64,000 bases of DNA, taken from positions 1 through 64,000 of the forward strand of contig CAYVTZ010000003.1 in NCBI GenBank assembly GCA_964454685.1, given 5' to 3'. The translations under genes and the position numbers were made by a program. A model generated the notes under the pieces. The model searched no databases, was not told where the DNA came from, and worked only from the letters and a program-made list of their open reading frames with translations. The stretch comes from CAYVTZ01 sp964454685 (GTDB lineage Bacteria; Bacillota; Clostridia; Christensenellales; Christensenellaceae). Shown here one piece after another: positions 7,351 through 16,350 of the stretch. The stretch's first letter is position 1. Every line of letters begins with the position of its first letter.

Positions 7351-8856
7351 TTACTCCCTCATCAGCGTCGATAGTACGCGCTTCACCCTGCAAAAATTTT
7401 GAAACCAACCTCGATAAAACAAAACGCCCGCATCATCCGGCTCAAACACGCGCATGTCGATGTTTCGTTTTTGCAGTTCATCAAAACCGGACCATAGCCC
7501 GCACGCCACAGCGCCACATGCTGCTGCCCCTAGTGAAGCCGCATGCCGCCCAGCGCCCAAACGCACCGCACGCACATTCAAAATTTCTGCCAGAATTTGC
7601 ATCCAAAGATCGCTCACAGCACCCCCTCCTACGAAATACATGTTCCGTCCCGACTTCACACTTGCTTCCAAAAAATTCATGCAACGCTTTAAGTCCATTG
7701 CAACTCCTTCCAGCACAGCTCGAAGCAAGTCCGACCGCGTATGCGTCATGTTCAATCCCAAAAATCCGCCTTGCGCTGCATCATCTTTGTCAAAAGGCAT
7801 TCCTCCGGCCAGGCTTGGGTCAAACAAAACATGCCGCGCCCCGGGTGCAGATTGCGCCGCTTCCTCGTCCATCCGCGCGTAGGCTCCTTCCTGCTCTCCA
7901 AGATCTCGGCAAAGATTGTTTCGAACCCATTGCAGCGCCGAGCCTCCTGATGCAATGCTCAATCCCGAAACATATCGTTGCGGCACAACGTGTTCAAATG
8001 TGTATATACGCGCAAAATCATCCAGCAGCGGTTTTTCAACCGCAACCGCAATCCACGACGCCGATCCAAGAGAAACATACGATTGACCCTGTTGATACGC
8101 CATAGCGCCCAGTGCCATGCACGCATCGTCAACGCCGCCGCAAACCACGGCCGTGTTCGCACATAGTCCCATTTCGCGCGCCACTTCCGGCAAAATCGTT
8201 CCAATCACATCCGTTGAGCGCCGCACCACCGGCAGTTTTTCTCGCGCAATACCTATGCACTCAATCAAATCATCGGTATATGTATGCTCTTGCATATCCC
8301 ACATGCCGCTTCCCGATGCGTACGATTGATCCGTGCAGCGTATTCCCGTCAATTTGTAATTGATATAGTCTTTTGTACCCAGGAAACATACCGCATCTCG
8401 ATACACCTCCGGCATATGCTGCTGCATCCATTTAATCTTAAACAGCGGGTAGTGGCACGGCCGAAATCCGCTTCCCGTCCGCCGATACCACGCTTGTTCA
8501 TCAAATCGATCAAAAAACGCACGTGCCTGTTCTTCCGCTCTGGAATCAGACCAGATCATCACCGCATCCAGCAGCGCATGTCCTTCACCGCCCACAGGCA
8601 CAACACCCATACTGTGTCCGGAAATACAGCAACATGCAATTTCTTCTTTCTCAATGCCATGCTCGTGCAATACCCGATAGCTTCCACGCCGTACAGAGTC
8701 CCACCAGTCCTCCGGTCTTTGCTCGTGTCTGTTGCTTTGCAAATACACCGTAGGGTACGGGGTCACCACAGATCCAAAACAAATCCCTTCCTCGTCATAA
8801 ACCGCCGTCTTGGTTCCACTCGTTCCCAAATCCCATGCAAGCACTTTGTTTTTCAT
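7351..8856 (-). CDS. FGGY-family carbohydrate kinase (xylulokinase-like)
   Basis: About 501 residues of the FGGY fold. WDLGTSGTKTAVYDEEG is the N-terminal phosphate-1 motif. CISGHSMGVVPV and GTKDYINYKLTG follow the xylulokinase/gluconokinase pattern. CGGVDDACMALGA contains the catalytic Asp region, and GGGAVSDLWMQILAEIL is the FGGY C-terminal signature. It should phosphorylate a sugar or polyol with ATP in the cytosol. The start at 8856 matches the family N-terminus; an upstream in-frame ATG would overlap the SDR gene. The operon also encodes DhaK/DhaL, so two separate phosphorylation routes may exist. The substrate (pentulose, tetritol or other) cannot be told by eye. Confidence 0.87.
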   Translation of the reverse strand: MKNKVLAWDLGTSGTKTAVYDEEGICFGSVVTPYPTVYLQSNRHEQRPEDWWDSVRRGSYRVLHEHGIEKEEIACCCISGHSMGVVPVGGEGHALLDAVMIWSDSRAEEQARAFFDRFDEQAWYRRTGSGFRPCHYPLFKIKWMQQHMPEVYRDAVCFLGTKDYINYKLTGIRCTDQSYASGSGMWDMQEHTYTDDLIECIGIAREKLPVVRRSTDVIGTILPEVAREMGLCANTAVVCGGVDDACMALGAMAYQQGQSYVSLGSASWIAVAVEKPLLDDFARIYTFEHVVPQRYVSGLSIASGGSALQWVRNNLCRDLGEQEGAYARMDEEAAQSAPGARHVLFDPSLAGGMPFDKDDAAQGGFLGLNMTHTRSDLLRAVLEGVAMDLKRCMNFLEASVKSGRNMYFVGGGAVSDLWMQILAEILNVRAVRLGAGRHAASLGAAACGAVACGLWSGFDELQKRNIDMRVFEPDDAGVLFYRGWFQNFCRVKRVLSTLMRE

Positions 8857-8872
8857 GCGCCCGCACCGCCCC

Positions 8873-9646
8873 TCACGGGCAGATATACCCGCCATCCACC
8901 ACAAAGTCAGATCCGGTCGCGTACGAGGATGCGTCGCTCGCCAGATATAGGTAAATCCCGATTAAGTCCTCCGTCATGCCCATTCTTCCGGCAGGGATCA
9001 TCGGTTCCCAAATCTCGATCATATCCGTCATCGTTGCAATCAAATCCGTTTTCATGTATCCGGGGCTTACTGTGTTCACACGAATGCCCAATTCTGCCCA
9101 CTCCACAGCCAAACACTTGCTCAGCATCACAACGCCTGCCTTCGCTGCGCAGTAGTTGGCAATCGTCTGCGGCCGATTCACAATGTGCGCCGACATAGAT
9201 GCCGTCGAAATGATAGAACCCCTCACCCCCAGCTCTTTCATCTTCCGCGCCGCAGCCTGTGCGCAAAAGAATACGCCATTCAAGTTCACATCGATCACCC
9301 GCTTAAACTCGACGGCAGAAATATCCATGGCACAATCACCTGTAAATATGCCTGCATTGTTTATCGCAAATTCAATCGAGCCAAACTGCGCACACACCTC
9401 TTGCACCATGCGTCCACAGTCCTCCGCATCCGTCACATCACAGCAAATTGCAATCACGTTCTTCTCATGCTTTGCGGACAGCTCTTCCGCCGTTTTGCGC
9501 GCCTCCTCCAAATCAATGTCTACAATCGCTACATTGCCGTTCGCGTTTAAAAAAGCGTCTGCAAGCGTCTTGCCAATTCCACGTGCCGCACCTGTAATAA
9601 AGCCGCTTTTCCCGTCCAGTTTAAACCGATCCATACATTCATACAT
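8873..9646 (-). CDS. Short-chain dehydrogenase/reductase (SDR)
   Basis: A 257-residue classical SDR. It has TGAARGIGKTLA, VDIDLEEA (Asp after beta-2, NAD preference), NNAGIF, SIISTASMSAHIV (catalytic Ser) and YCAAK. The end, ATGSDFVVDGGYICP, resembles sorbitol, xylitol or arabinitol dehydrogenases (the SDR in the second sugar operon ends similarly: TSGSDIIIDGCF). The RBS GGGAGGAATT supports the ATG chosen; a second ATG four codons in is possible. It lies between the GldA-like and FGGY kinase genes. A role in oxidising a polyol or ketose intermediate is inferred from context. Confidence 0.88.
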   Translation of the reverse strand: MYECMDRFKLDGKSGFITGAARGIGKTLADAFLNANGNVAIVDIDLEEARKTAEELSAKHEKNVIAICCDVTDAEDCGRMVQEVCAQFGSIEFAINNAGIFTGDCAMDISAVEFKRVIDVNLNGVFFCAQAAARKMKELGVRGSIISTASMSAHIVNRPQTIANYCAAKAGVVMLSKCLAVEWAELGIRVNTVSPGYMKTDLIATMTDMIEIWEPMIPAGRMGMTEDLIGIYLYLASDASSYATGSDFVVDGGYICP

Positions 9647-9649
9647 ACT

Positions 9650-10783
9650 TCAATTCCTCCCAGTTTGATTGCGTCGCATCTTGTATTGCGTCCCCAGTTT
9701 GTCTGCCAGCAGAATGTAGTCCACCACCATATCCGCCGTGACCGGAAAAGGCTCGGATGCCCAAAACGATTTCATGGAGCCTTCCGCGATCGCGCGTACA
9801 TGTTCCAACGTGTTCTGCACAGACAAATCCTCCAGCGTAATCGGCAACCCCAAATCAAAACAAAACGCAAGCACTTCTTCCAATTCTTCTTCTGATCTAT
9901 TCTCTGCGACCAGTTGGCAAATGCAGCCAAACGCAACCTTTTCACCGTGCAACGTTTTGCCCCCTGCCGGCAGCACCGTAATGCCATCTGCAATGGAGTG
10001 TGCTCCCGCGCATCCCGTGTTTTCGAATCCCAGTCCGCTCATCAGGATGTTGACTTCAATAATATTCTCCAGCGCCTGCGAATGAACTTGCAGTTCCGCA
10101 CTCGCTTTTGCCTTTCGCCCATCCTGCATCAAAATATCATAGCTTCCTTTCGCAATCATCATGGAAGTCAATGTCCGCTTCATGCCGCCTGCATCCGAAA
10201 AGTTAACATAGTTTGCTGTATTGGATTCCGCATTGGCACGCGCCTCCAAATACGTGGAAAGCGCATCCCCCATACCCGAGACCAAAAAGCGCACCGGTGC
10301 TTTTGCAATCACCTCAGTGTCCACCAAAACCAAATCGGGATTCTTGGAAAACCATTCCACATGGCTGTGTTCTCCATTTTCTTGATACACCACCGCCAGC
10401 GCGCTGCTCGGCGCATCCGTTGACGCAGTGGTCGGCACGATCACCAGCCCGCATCGCATTCGGTGTGCCACCGCCTTAGCGGTATCCATCGTCTTGCCGC
10501 CGCCAACGCCAACCATAACCGTTGCGCCCTGCGCCAGTTGCGTCACACGTGCAATCTCGTTCGCCGTCACTTCTCCCGAAAACCGGTCAATCGTCAAATT
10601 ATTTTCACCATCACCGTATTGCTTCGCAAGCGCTTCCGCATATCGGTCATAAATAAACCCGTCCGCCAGAACAAAAACCTTGCTTCCAAACTTTGATGTG
10701 AATTGCACCAATCGGTTCAGCGCGCCTCTCTCTTGAATATATTTCCCCGGAGAGCCAAACCCCATTGCCGTGTCCTTTATCAT
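9650..10783 (-). CDS. Glycerol-dehydrogenase-like (GldA family) alcohol dehydrogenase
   Basis: A 377-residue member of the iron/zinc type-III alcohol dehydrogenase family, closest by motif to GldA. MGFGSPGKYIQERGAL is the GldA N-terminus, VGVGGGKTMDTAKAVAH binds NAD, and VPTTASTDAPSSALAVVY follows. Metal ligands are visible as Asp in SGMGDALSTYLEA, His in CAGAHSIADG and His in TLHGEKVAFG. The reaction should be NAD-dependent interconversion of a vicinal diol and a hydroxyketone (glycerol/dihydroxyacetone or a related polyol). A kinase for the ketone (DhaK/DhaL) is in the same operon, a classic pairing. GGAGG precedes the ATG. The true substrate may be a C4 or C5 polyol. Confidence 0.87.
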   Translation of the reverse strand: MIKDTAMGFGSPGKYIQERGALNRLVQFTSKFGSKVFVLADGFIYDRYAEALAKQYGDGENNLTIDRFSGEVTANEIARVTQLAQGATVMVGVGGGKTMDTAKAVAHRMRCGLVIVPTTASTDAPSSALAVVYQENGEHSHVEWFSKNPDLVLVDTEVIAKAPVRFLVSGMGDALSTYLEARANAESNTANYVNFSDAGGMKRTLTSMMIAKGSYDILMQDGRKAKASAELQVHSQALENIIEVNILMSGLGFENTGCAGAHSIADGITVLPAGGKTLHGEKVAFGCICQLVAENRSEEELEEVLAFCFDLGLPITLEDLSVQNTLEHVRAIAEGSMKSFWASEPFPVTADMVVDYILLADKLGTQYKMRRNQTGRN

Positions 10784-10805
10784 CCCAAATACCTCCGATC
10801 ATCCA

Positions 10806-11807
10806 TCAGCCTTCCAGCCGCAAAGAGGACTGCAGCTTCCTTTGTGATAAGCTGCTAATCGTTACCCCAATCACCAGCAATATCCCCGTAATAATCTGTG
10901 CAATGTACGATGGCGTGCCCAACTGTGTCAAGCCGTTTGACAACATCGAAATCAAGATCGCCCCCACAAACGTACCCAACATATTCGTCTTTCCAAGGCG
11001 AAACAGAAGTGCCCCAAGGAACAACTGGGTAAATGACTCCAAAAACAGAGTCGACCCCATGGTCGGTTGTCCGGAGTTCACCATCAGCATGAGTAACACA
11101 CCACCAAACGCCGCAAAGGTAGAGGAGAGCATCATCGTTTTACGGATCACCGGATTGATTTTGATTCCCGCCACCTCGGCCGCTTCACGGTTATCACCAA
11201 TCGCATACACATATTGACCAAATTTTGTTTTCTCCTGCACGATCACCAGTAAAATCACCGCTCCAACCATCACGAGAAAAACCACAGGAATCGCCAGCGC
11301 CTCGCCTCCGACCGTACCCCAGATCACCGAATAGAAAAATGTTCCCACCGGTTTTTGAATCGGTATCGTCGTACCACCGCCAAGCAGCAACGCAAGTGAT
11401 TTCGCTATCCCCGAAACTGCGATCGTAACAATCAAAGAATGCAGCCGGAACTTTGTAGTCAAAAACCCGCTCAGCGATCCAAACAACACGCCGCAGCCAA
11501 TCGAGATGAGCGCCGCCAGATCGCAGGGGATTCCAAGCCCCATCAGCAGCGCCGTCAGCACACTGGAAAACGCCGCCACATCCGGAAACGATACATCCAT
11601 TTCTCCCACAGACAAAACAAATGTCACACCCAAAAGCACAAAACCATAAATGCTTCCCTGCCGCAGAAATGTCATAATGTTGCTCTGCGTCGGATACGTC
11701 GCAGGCAGCAAAATCGAAAAGACAATGAAGACCCCCGCTACCACAAACAGTAAAGTATAATTGGGTAGCTTTTGTTTCAATCTTGATAATTTCATTGTAT
11801 CGTTCAT
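10806..11807 (-). CDS. Sugar ABC importer permease 2 (RbsC type)
   Basis: A hydrophobic 333-residue permease of the ribose/galactose type, with about eight or more membrane spans. The family loop appears as VYAIGDNREAAEVAGIKINPVIRKTMM, the RbsC-like coupling segment. GVTFVLSVGEMDVSFPDVAAF matches the usual GMTFVIITGGIDLSVGS stretch. It overlaps the upstream permease gene by 4 bp (ATGA), so the two are translationally coupled and likely form a heterodimeric channel. It works with the double ATPase and the binding lipoprotein encoded upstream. Confidence 0.9.
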   Translation of the reverse strand: MNDTMKLSRLKQKLPNYTLLFVVAGVFIVFSILLPATYPTQSNIMTFLRQGSIYGFVLLGVTFVLSVGEMDVSFPDVAAFSSVLTALLMGLGIPCDLAALISIGCGVLFGSLSGFLTTKFRLHSLIVTIAVSGIAKSLALLLGGGTTIPIQKPVGTFFYSVIWGTVGGEALAIPVVFLVMVGAVILLVIVQEKTKFGQYVYAIGDNREAAEVAGIKINPVIRKTMMLSSTFAAFGGVLLMLMVNSGQPTMGSTLFLESFTQLFLGALLFRLGKTNMLGTFVGAILISMLSNGLTQLGTPSYIAQIITGILLVIGVTISSLSQRKLQSSLRLEG

Positions 11808-12814
11808 TTGACCATCCCTCCCGTCGCCGAAACTTTATTCGCTTTGATCTTAGGGTGCTTGAGTCCGCTTCCTTTGGAATTTACAGTTGAAATCAGCAAA
11901 GCCAGCACAAGCATAGCACTGGTCACCAAGTCGCCAATGTAGTACGGCTGGTTTATGATCGTAAAACCATTCGATAAAAACTGCACCAGTAACGCTCCCA
12001 AAAAGGTGCCCAACACACAAGGTTTTTTGAAAATTGCGTTCCCGATGAACACCGCAGTATAGCAGGGCATCAAAAATGTCAATGCCGTCTTAACTTCTCC
12101 ATTTCCTTTCGATGCGGTGTTTATCATGCCCGCCAATGACGCAAGCAAGATACATGCGATGAATGCAATCACAATCATCAGCGGCACATTGATCCCTGAA
12201 AAACGTGCGGCCACCTTGTTGGAACCGATCGCGTAAAAATACGGACCAAATTTTGTCTTTTCCAAAATCAGGAAACAAACAACAAACAGAATCAGCATCA
12301 AGAATACCGGTGTCGGAATCCCGAACACATTACCATCATTCAAAAAGCTGATGCCGGATTGGCTGAAATTCCCATAGATTTTCATGCCGTCACTAAATAA
12401 ATAAGCGCATCCGAAGGCAATCGTTCCAATGGCAATCGTGATAATAATGTCAGGCAGTTTCGCCTTGCCAACCGCCAGTCCTGATGCCAACGCAAACCCA
12501 AGCGCGCCCAGCAGCCCCACTAAAATCGCCGGAAAAGCGGATAAGCCCAGCGAAATCACCCATGACATCAGCATCGCCGCAAAGCAGGCAATCAGATAAA
12601 ATGAAATGTCAATGTGCCCCACCGCAATCACAAATGTTAGCCCAAGCGAAGCAATCGCAATCACAGAAACATGCTTCAAGATCGTAATAAAGTTATACGC
12701 CGTAAAAAAATTTGGATTCAGCAAACCAAATACAATGATAATACCTGCAAATATTGCTGCAAACAGTATTTTGCTGATTTTGGAGTTGTCTTCAGATTTC
12801 GCATTCGACTGCAT
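11804..12814 (-). CDS. Sugar ABC importer permease 1 (RbsC type)
   Basis: A 336-residue RbsC-like permease. VIAIASLGLTFVIAVGHIDISFYLIACF is the conserved N-terminal third, and FYAIGSNKVAARFSGINVPLMIV is the coupling loop. The N-terminus is cytosolic and polar (MQSNAKSEDNSK). A strong GGGGAGGAAACAACT RBS precedes the ATG. The gap to the ATPase gene is 24 bp and the 3' end overlaps the second permease. The GHIDIS variant differs from the common GGIDLS. Confidence 0.9.
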   Translation of the reverse strand: MQSNAKSEDNSKISKILFAAIFAGIIIVFGLLNPNFFTAYNFITILKHVSVIAIASLGLTFVIAVGHIDISFYLIACFAAMLMSWVISLGLSAFPAILVGLLGALGFALASGLAVGKAKLPDIIITIAIGTIAFGCAYLFSDGMKIYGNFSQSGISFLNDGNVFGIPTPVFLMLILFVVCFLILEKTKFGPYFYAIGSNKVAARFSGINVPLMIVIAFIACILLASLAGMINTASKGNGEVKTALTFLMPCYTAVFIGNAIFKKPCVLGTFLGALLVQFLSNGFTIINQPYYIGDLVTSAMLVLALLISTVNSKGSGLKHPKIKANKVSATGGMVK

Positions 12815-12838
12815 AGTTGTTTCCTCCCCGTTTCGTTT

Positions 12839-14344
12839 TTATGCCGACACCACAGCATTGACAAGAATCACATTCAGCGAAACCTCTTCCGCTTCCGCTT
12901 CCATGGTTACACGCCCCTGATTTAGCACCATCACACGATCTGCCATTCCGAACACTTCTTCCACATCGGATGAAATCAAGATTACAACATGCTCCTTTGC
13001 CAGCTCGCGCATAATTTCGTAAATACTGTATTTTGCGCCTACGTCCACACCTACCGTCGGCTCACAGAAAACATAAATTTCCGCATCCGTATACAGTCCT
13101 TTGCCCACCACCACTTTTTGCTGATTTCCTCCGGAAAGCCCCGCAACGTTTTTGCGCTCATTAGGAGTTGCAATCGAAAGCCGTTCAATCATGTCCAGCG
13201 CGTCGCGTTTTTTCGCTCTGCTGTTCATAAACCCGAGCAATTTATAGCAAATTTTCCCCGCCTTCGCCATCACAATGTTATTTGCGATGCTCTGATCGCC
13301 CACATATCCTTCCGTCTGCCGATCTCCCGGCACCAAAAAAATCTTGTTGCGTATCGCCTCCTTGGGCGATTTCTGTTTGAGCGCTTTCCCCGCAACGCTT
13401 ATACTGCCGGCTGAATGGCGAATCACGCCGAATATCACTTTGGACAATTCGTCGATTCCCGATCCCACCAGCCCAAACACACCCAATATCTCTCCTCGAT
13501 ACGCCTTGAGACTTACGTCCTTCAGACGATTCTCAAAGCTAATATTTTCCAGCTCAAGCTCCGCCTTCTCCGCTTGGTTTCGCATTTTTGGCGGATAAAG
13601 CGCATCCATTTTTTTACCCAGCATCAGCTCCGCAATGTAGGAAGCATCCAATCCCTCTCCCACTTCCATCCCCGCAACATTTTTCCCATCTCGAAAAACG
13701 GTAATGGTTTCACATATTTTGTTAACTTCACTTAATCGATGCGTGACAAAAATGACGGACACGCCTCGCGCCTTCAATGTACGCACCAATTCAAACAGCG
13801 TGTCAATCTCTTTTTCCGTTAAAATAGAAGTCGGCTCGTCTAAAATCAAGATTTTGGAATCTTTCGCCAACGCAGAAAGAATCGCGATCAATTCCTTTTC
13901 TACCGGCTTCATTTGGCTCACCAGCTTGCATACATCTATATCAATATTATATTCGCGCACCAGCTCCTGCGCCTTTTTCTTCAATGCCTCACGATTCACT
14001 TTTCCTAAAAGCCCCTGCCCCTCGGATTCACTCCCAAGAAAAATGCACTCGTAGCCTGTAAACGAGTACACCAAATGCGGATGCTGATATACCGTGGCAA
14101 TTCCGCACGCCATCGCATCCTGCGCAGAGTTGATCTCAACGGGCTTCCCGTCAATCAGAATTTCTCCGGCATCCTTTTCGTAAATCCCGGATAAAATCTT
14201 GATCATCGTTGATTTCCCCGCGCCATTGATCCCCAATAACGCATGCGCCTCGCCCGGCTTTACCATCAATTCAGCATTTTCGAGTGCTTTCATCGAAACG
14301 AAAGATTTCTCTATCCCTCTCATGATCAAGCGATATTCACTCAT
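12839..14344 (-). CDS. Sugar ABC importer ATP-binding protein, double NBD (RbsA/MglA type)
   Basis: About 501 residues with two nucleotide-binding domains. NBD1 has Walker A GINGAGKSTM, signature region VSQMKPVEKELIAILSALA (divergent, as usual in this half of RbsA) and Walker B ILILDEPTSIL. NBD2 has a degenerate Walker A (GLVGSGIDELS), as in the family, a good signature GLSGGNQQKVVVGKGL and FCEPTVGVDV in place of the common FDEPTRGIDV. The start at 14344 is fixed by GGAGGAGAGG. The gene lies after a strong hairpin that separates it from the binding-protein gene. It powers the two-permease importer. Confidence 0.9.
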   Translation of the reverse strand: MSEYRLIMRGIEKSFVSMKALENAELMVKPGEAHALLGINGAGKSTMIKILSGIYEKDAGEILIDGKPVEINSAQDAMACGIATVYQHPHLVYSFTGYECIFLGSESEGQGLLGKVNREALKKKAQELVREYNIDIDVCKLVSQMKPVEKELIAILSALAKDSKILILDEPTSILTEKEIDTLFELVRTLKARGVSVIFVTHRLSEVNKICETITVFRDGKNVAGMEVGEGLDASYIAELMLGKKMDALYPPKMRNQAEKAELELENISFENRLKDVSLKAYRGEILGVFGLVGSGIDELSKVIFGVIRHSAGSISVAGKALKQKSPKEAIRNKIFLVPGDRQTEGYVGDQSIANNIVMAKAGKICYKLLGFMNSRAKKRDALDMIERLSIATPNERKNVAGLSGGNQQKVVVGKGLYTDAEIYVFCEPTVGVDVGAKYSIYEIMRELAKEHVVILISSDVEEVFGMADRVMVLNQGRVTMEAEAEEVSLNVILVNAVVSA

Positions 14345-14453
14345 ACCCTCTCCTCCTGCAACCATAGCATGTCATCCTGTGCATCAGGCGCGCAAATCAA
14401 GTTTAAATCCCAGTGCGCGCTCCGTCTCAAATAAGTCGCCCTGTAAAATCGTT

Positions 14454-14491
14454 TTGCGGATTGCCGATGCAACTGCATCGGCAATCCGCAA
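14454..14491 (-). promoter_or_regulatory. Perfect 18-bp-arm hairpin between binding-protein and ATPase genes
   Basis: The 38 bases are an exact inverted repeat with 18-base arms and a 2-base centre (arm begins TTGCGGATTGCCGATGCA). No T run follows on the minus strand, so it is not a standard terminator. It lies 20 nt after the binding-protein stop. In many sugar importers such a hairpin protects the upstream mRNA, so that more binding protein than ATPase is made. That role is inferred. Confidence 0.75.
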
Positions 14492-14512
14492 CGCCTTCAT
14501 TCGTTCACTCGA

Positions 14513-15649
14513 TTAACTCTTTGTAATCGTCGGAGCAACCGGAATGCCCCATTTTTCGTACATGCCCGGCTTGTCGTAGTCATAGATTTTTTCGTCACCT
14601 TCCAGCTTCACTTTGTTCAGCACTTCTCCTGTCAGCGTCACGTTTGTCGCAAAAGAAGATTGCTCGAAGCTTTCACCATTCAGGTAGGCAACAGCGTTTA
14701 AGACGACCTTGCGCGCTTGGTCATAGATGCAAGGCGCATTGCAAACCACAAACTGCGGATCGTTCATCAGCATCTCGCATGCTTTCTCTCCGCCGTCAAA
14801 GCCGGCAAAAATGATTTCTGTGCGTCCTGCCGCTTGGCAAGCTTGAATCCCCTCAAAGCATCCACCGTCCCATGCGCACCAGATTGCATCAATGTCCCCC
14901 TTATTCGGGTTTGCTGCCAAGAATTTGTCCACTGCCATTCTAGGGGTGACCACGCCCGTAGAATCCCACGACCATTCAGCAACTACCTTCATGTCAGGAT
15001 ATTTTGCCAAAACGTCTTTTGCTGCAACGCCGCGTTGGTTCCAGCTGTCGTTTGCATCCAAAACGATCAGTCCGATGTTGCCTTTGTAATCCAACTGTTC
15101 CGCAATGTATTCCATCGTGGAATATCCGCCGGAATAGTTGTCAATGATGACTTCGCTCGTAATGCCCGTCACGCCGTCTACCGATCCGTCTGAGCAGAAC
15201 ACCGGAATGCCGGCGTCAATCGCATGTTGTGTCGCTTCAGAAATCCCCTTGGGGTCAGAAGGCGTGATAAAGAGAATGTCCGGTTTTGCTTGGATAATAG
15301 ACTCAATCTGTTCCGATTGCACCACCGGGTCATAGTTTGCATCCACAAAAGAATATTTTTTGATGCCCACTTCTTGGAATGATTCCTCATAACCCTGCTT
15401 TTGACGCATTCCGGCTTCATTTTCCAGCCATCCCAGCGAAACCGCAACGGTCAGTTCAGACAAATCCTTTGCTCCGCCTGCCGCAACGCCGTCTCCTTCC
15501 GGAGCCTGCGCAGCATTGTCAGCAGCCTGCCCTCCCGCATCTTGGCTCGCAGCCGCAGGACTTTCTGCCGCAGGTGCAGCCGGCGCAGAGCACGCAACGA
15601 TTGCCAGTGCAAGCACGAGACAAATTACTACCAAAACTAATTTTTTCAT
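14513..15649 (-). CDS. Sugar ABC importer substrate-binding lipoprotein (RbsB-like)
   Basis: About 378 residues: lipoprotein signal (VLALAIVACSAP, lipid Cys at about 20), an Ala/Gly/Asp-rich linker to about residue 60, then a type-I periplasmic-binding fold (LTVAVSLGWLENEAGMRQKQGYEESF). ILFITPSDPKGISEATQHAIDAGIPVFCSDGSVDG and IWCAWDGGCFEG are the usual hinge and ligand-loop regions. The start at 15649 has GGAGGAGAAAAA before it and gives a proper signal peptide; an earlier in-frame ATG does not. It presents the ligand to the two-permease importer. The many Trp near the ligand pocket suit a sugar or polyol, but the ligand is unknown. Confidence 0.9.
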   Translation of the reverse strand: MKKLVLVVICLVLALAIVACSAPAAPAAESPAAASQDAGGQAADNAAQAPEGDGVAAGGAKDLSELTVAVSLGWLENEAGMRQKQGYEESFQEVGIKKYSFVDANYDPVVQSEQIESIIQAKPDILFITPSDPKGISEATQHAIDAGIPVFCSDGSVDGVTGITSEVIIDNYSGGYSTMEYIAEQLDYKGNIGLIVLDANDSWNQRGVAAKDVLAKYPDMKVVAEWSWDSTGVVTPRMAVDKFLAANPNKGDIDAIWCAWDGGCFEGIQACQAAGRTEIIFAGFDGGEKACEMLMNDPQFVVCNAPCIYDQARKVVLNAVAYLNGESFEQSSFATNVTLTGEVLNKVKLEGDEKIYDYDKPGMYEKWGIPVAPTITKS

Positions 15650-15702
15650 TTTTTCTCCTCCATAATATTTTTTTGGATTTTGCATCCAAATCATGTTTTC
15701 AC

Positions 15703-16350
15703 TCATACGTCGCCCATCAGTTCAAGCGCGGTATCACACATACATTGAATAATCAGGTTGCAAGAGGTCGCTCCCGCATCCAGCACCCCTCTGGATCGCT
15801 CTCCTAATCTGCTGGCACGTCCGAATTTCGCAACAAGATCGATTGTCGATTCCTTGCCTTGTTCTGCCGCCGCTTTTGTTGCGTGCAGCGCTTCCGCGAA
15901 CGGCGCGCCCTCACGAATGGATTGTTCAAAGGCGTTGATTGCTGGGATCAGGCAATCCAGCAATGTCTTGTCCCCCACATCCGATGCAACCAAAGCCCGA
16001 ATGCCCGCCAATCCGGCTTGCAGCATTGTTGCAAAGGCAGGCGCGTCAACTGCTTCCCTTCCATGCAGGGAGTCCCCCATTTCAATGAAAAAGCATCCGT
16101 AAATCGGCCCCATCGACCCACCGATTTCATTGAGCAGAATGTCGCCCAGTTGCACAAAGCATTCGTCCAGCATGGGCGCGCCTTGCGCAATTTTCTCGCC
16201 AAACATCGAAAATCCCTTGCTCATGTTAATGCCGTGGTCGCCGTCTCCAATCAGGCCGTCTACCTCGCTCAAATATGCCTTGTTGCTCGTGATGGTCTGC
16301 ACCAGCCTTTCCGCAATCAGCGACCCGTCTTGCAGCGAAAAACTGTTCAT
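15703..16350 (-). CDS. dhaL: DhaL-like subunit of a dihydroxyacetone-type kinase
   Basis: This 215-residue protein has the DhaL (Dak phosphatase) fold: LIGDGDHGINMSKGF supplies the Mg-binding aspartates, GGSMGPIYGCFFIEMG follows, and VGDKTLLDCLIPAINAFEQ and RASRLGERSRGVLDAGATSC complete the nucleotide site. It supplies the ADP/ATP half of the kinase and works with DhaK. It overlaps the dhaK stop by 4 bp. No DhaM (PTS) partner is in the window, so ATP may be the direct phosphate donor, as in known split K/L kinases acting on tetruloses or other ketoses. That is inference. Confidence 0.87.
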   Translation of the reverse strand: MNSFSLQDGSLIAERLVQTITSNKAYLSEVDGLIGDGDHGINMSKGFSMFGEKIAQGAPMLDECFVQLGDILLNEIGGSMGPIYGCFFIEMGDSLHGREAVDAPAFATMLQAGLAGIRALVASDVGDKTLLDCLIPAINAFEQSIREGAPFAEALHATKAAAEQGKESTIDLVAKFGRASRLGERSRGVLDAGATSCNLIIQCMCDTALELMGDV

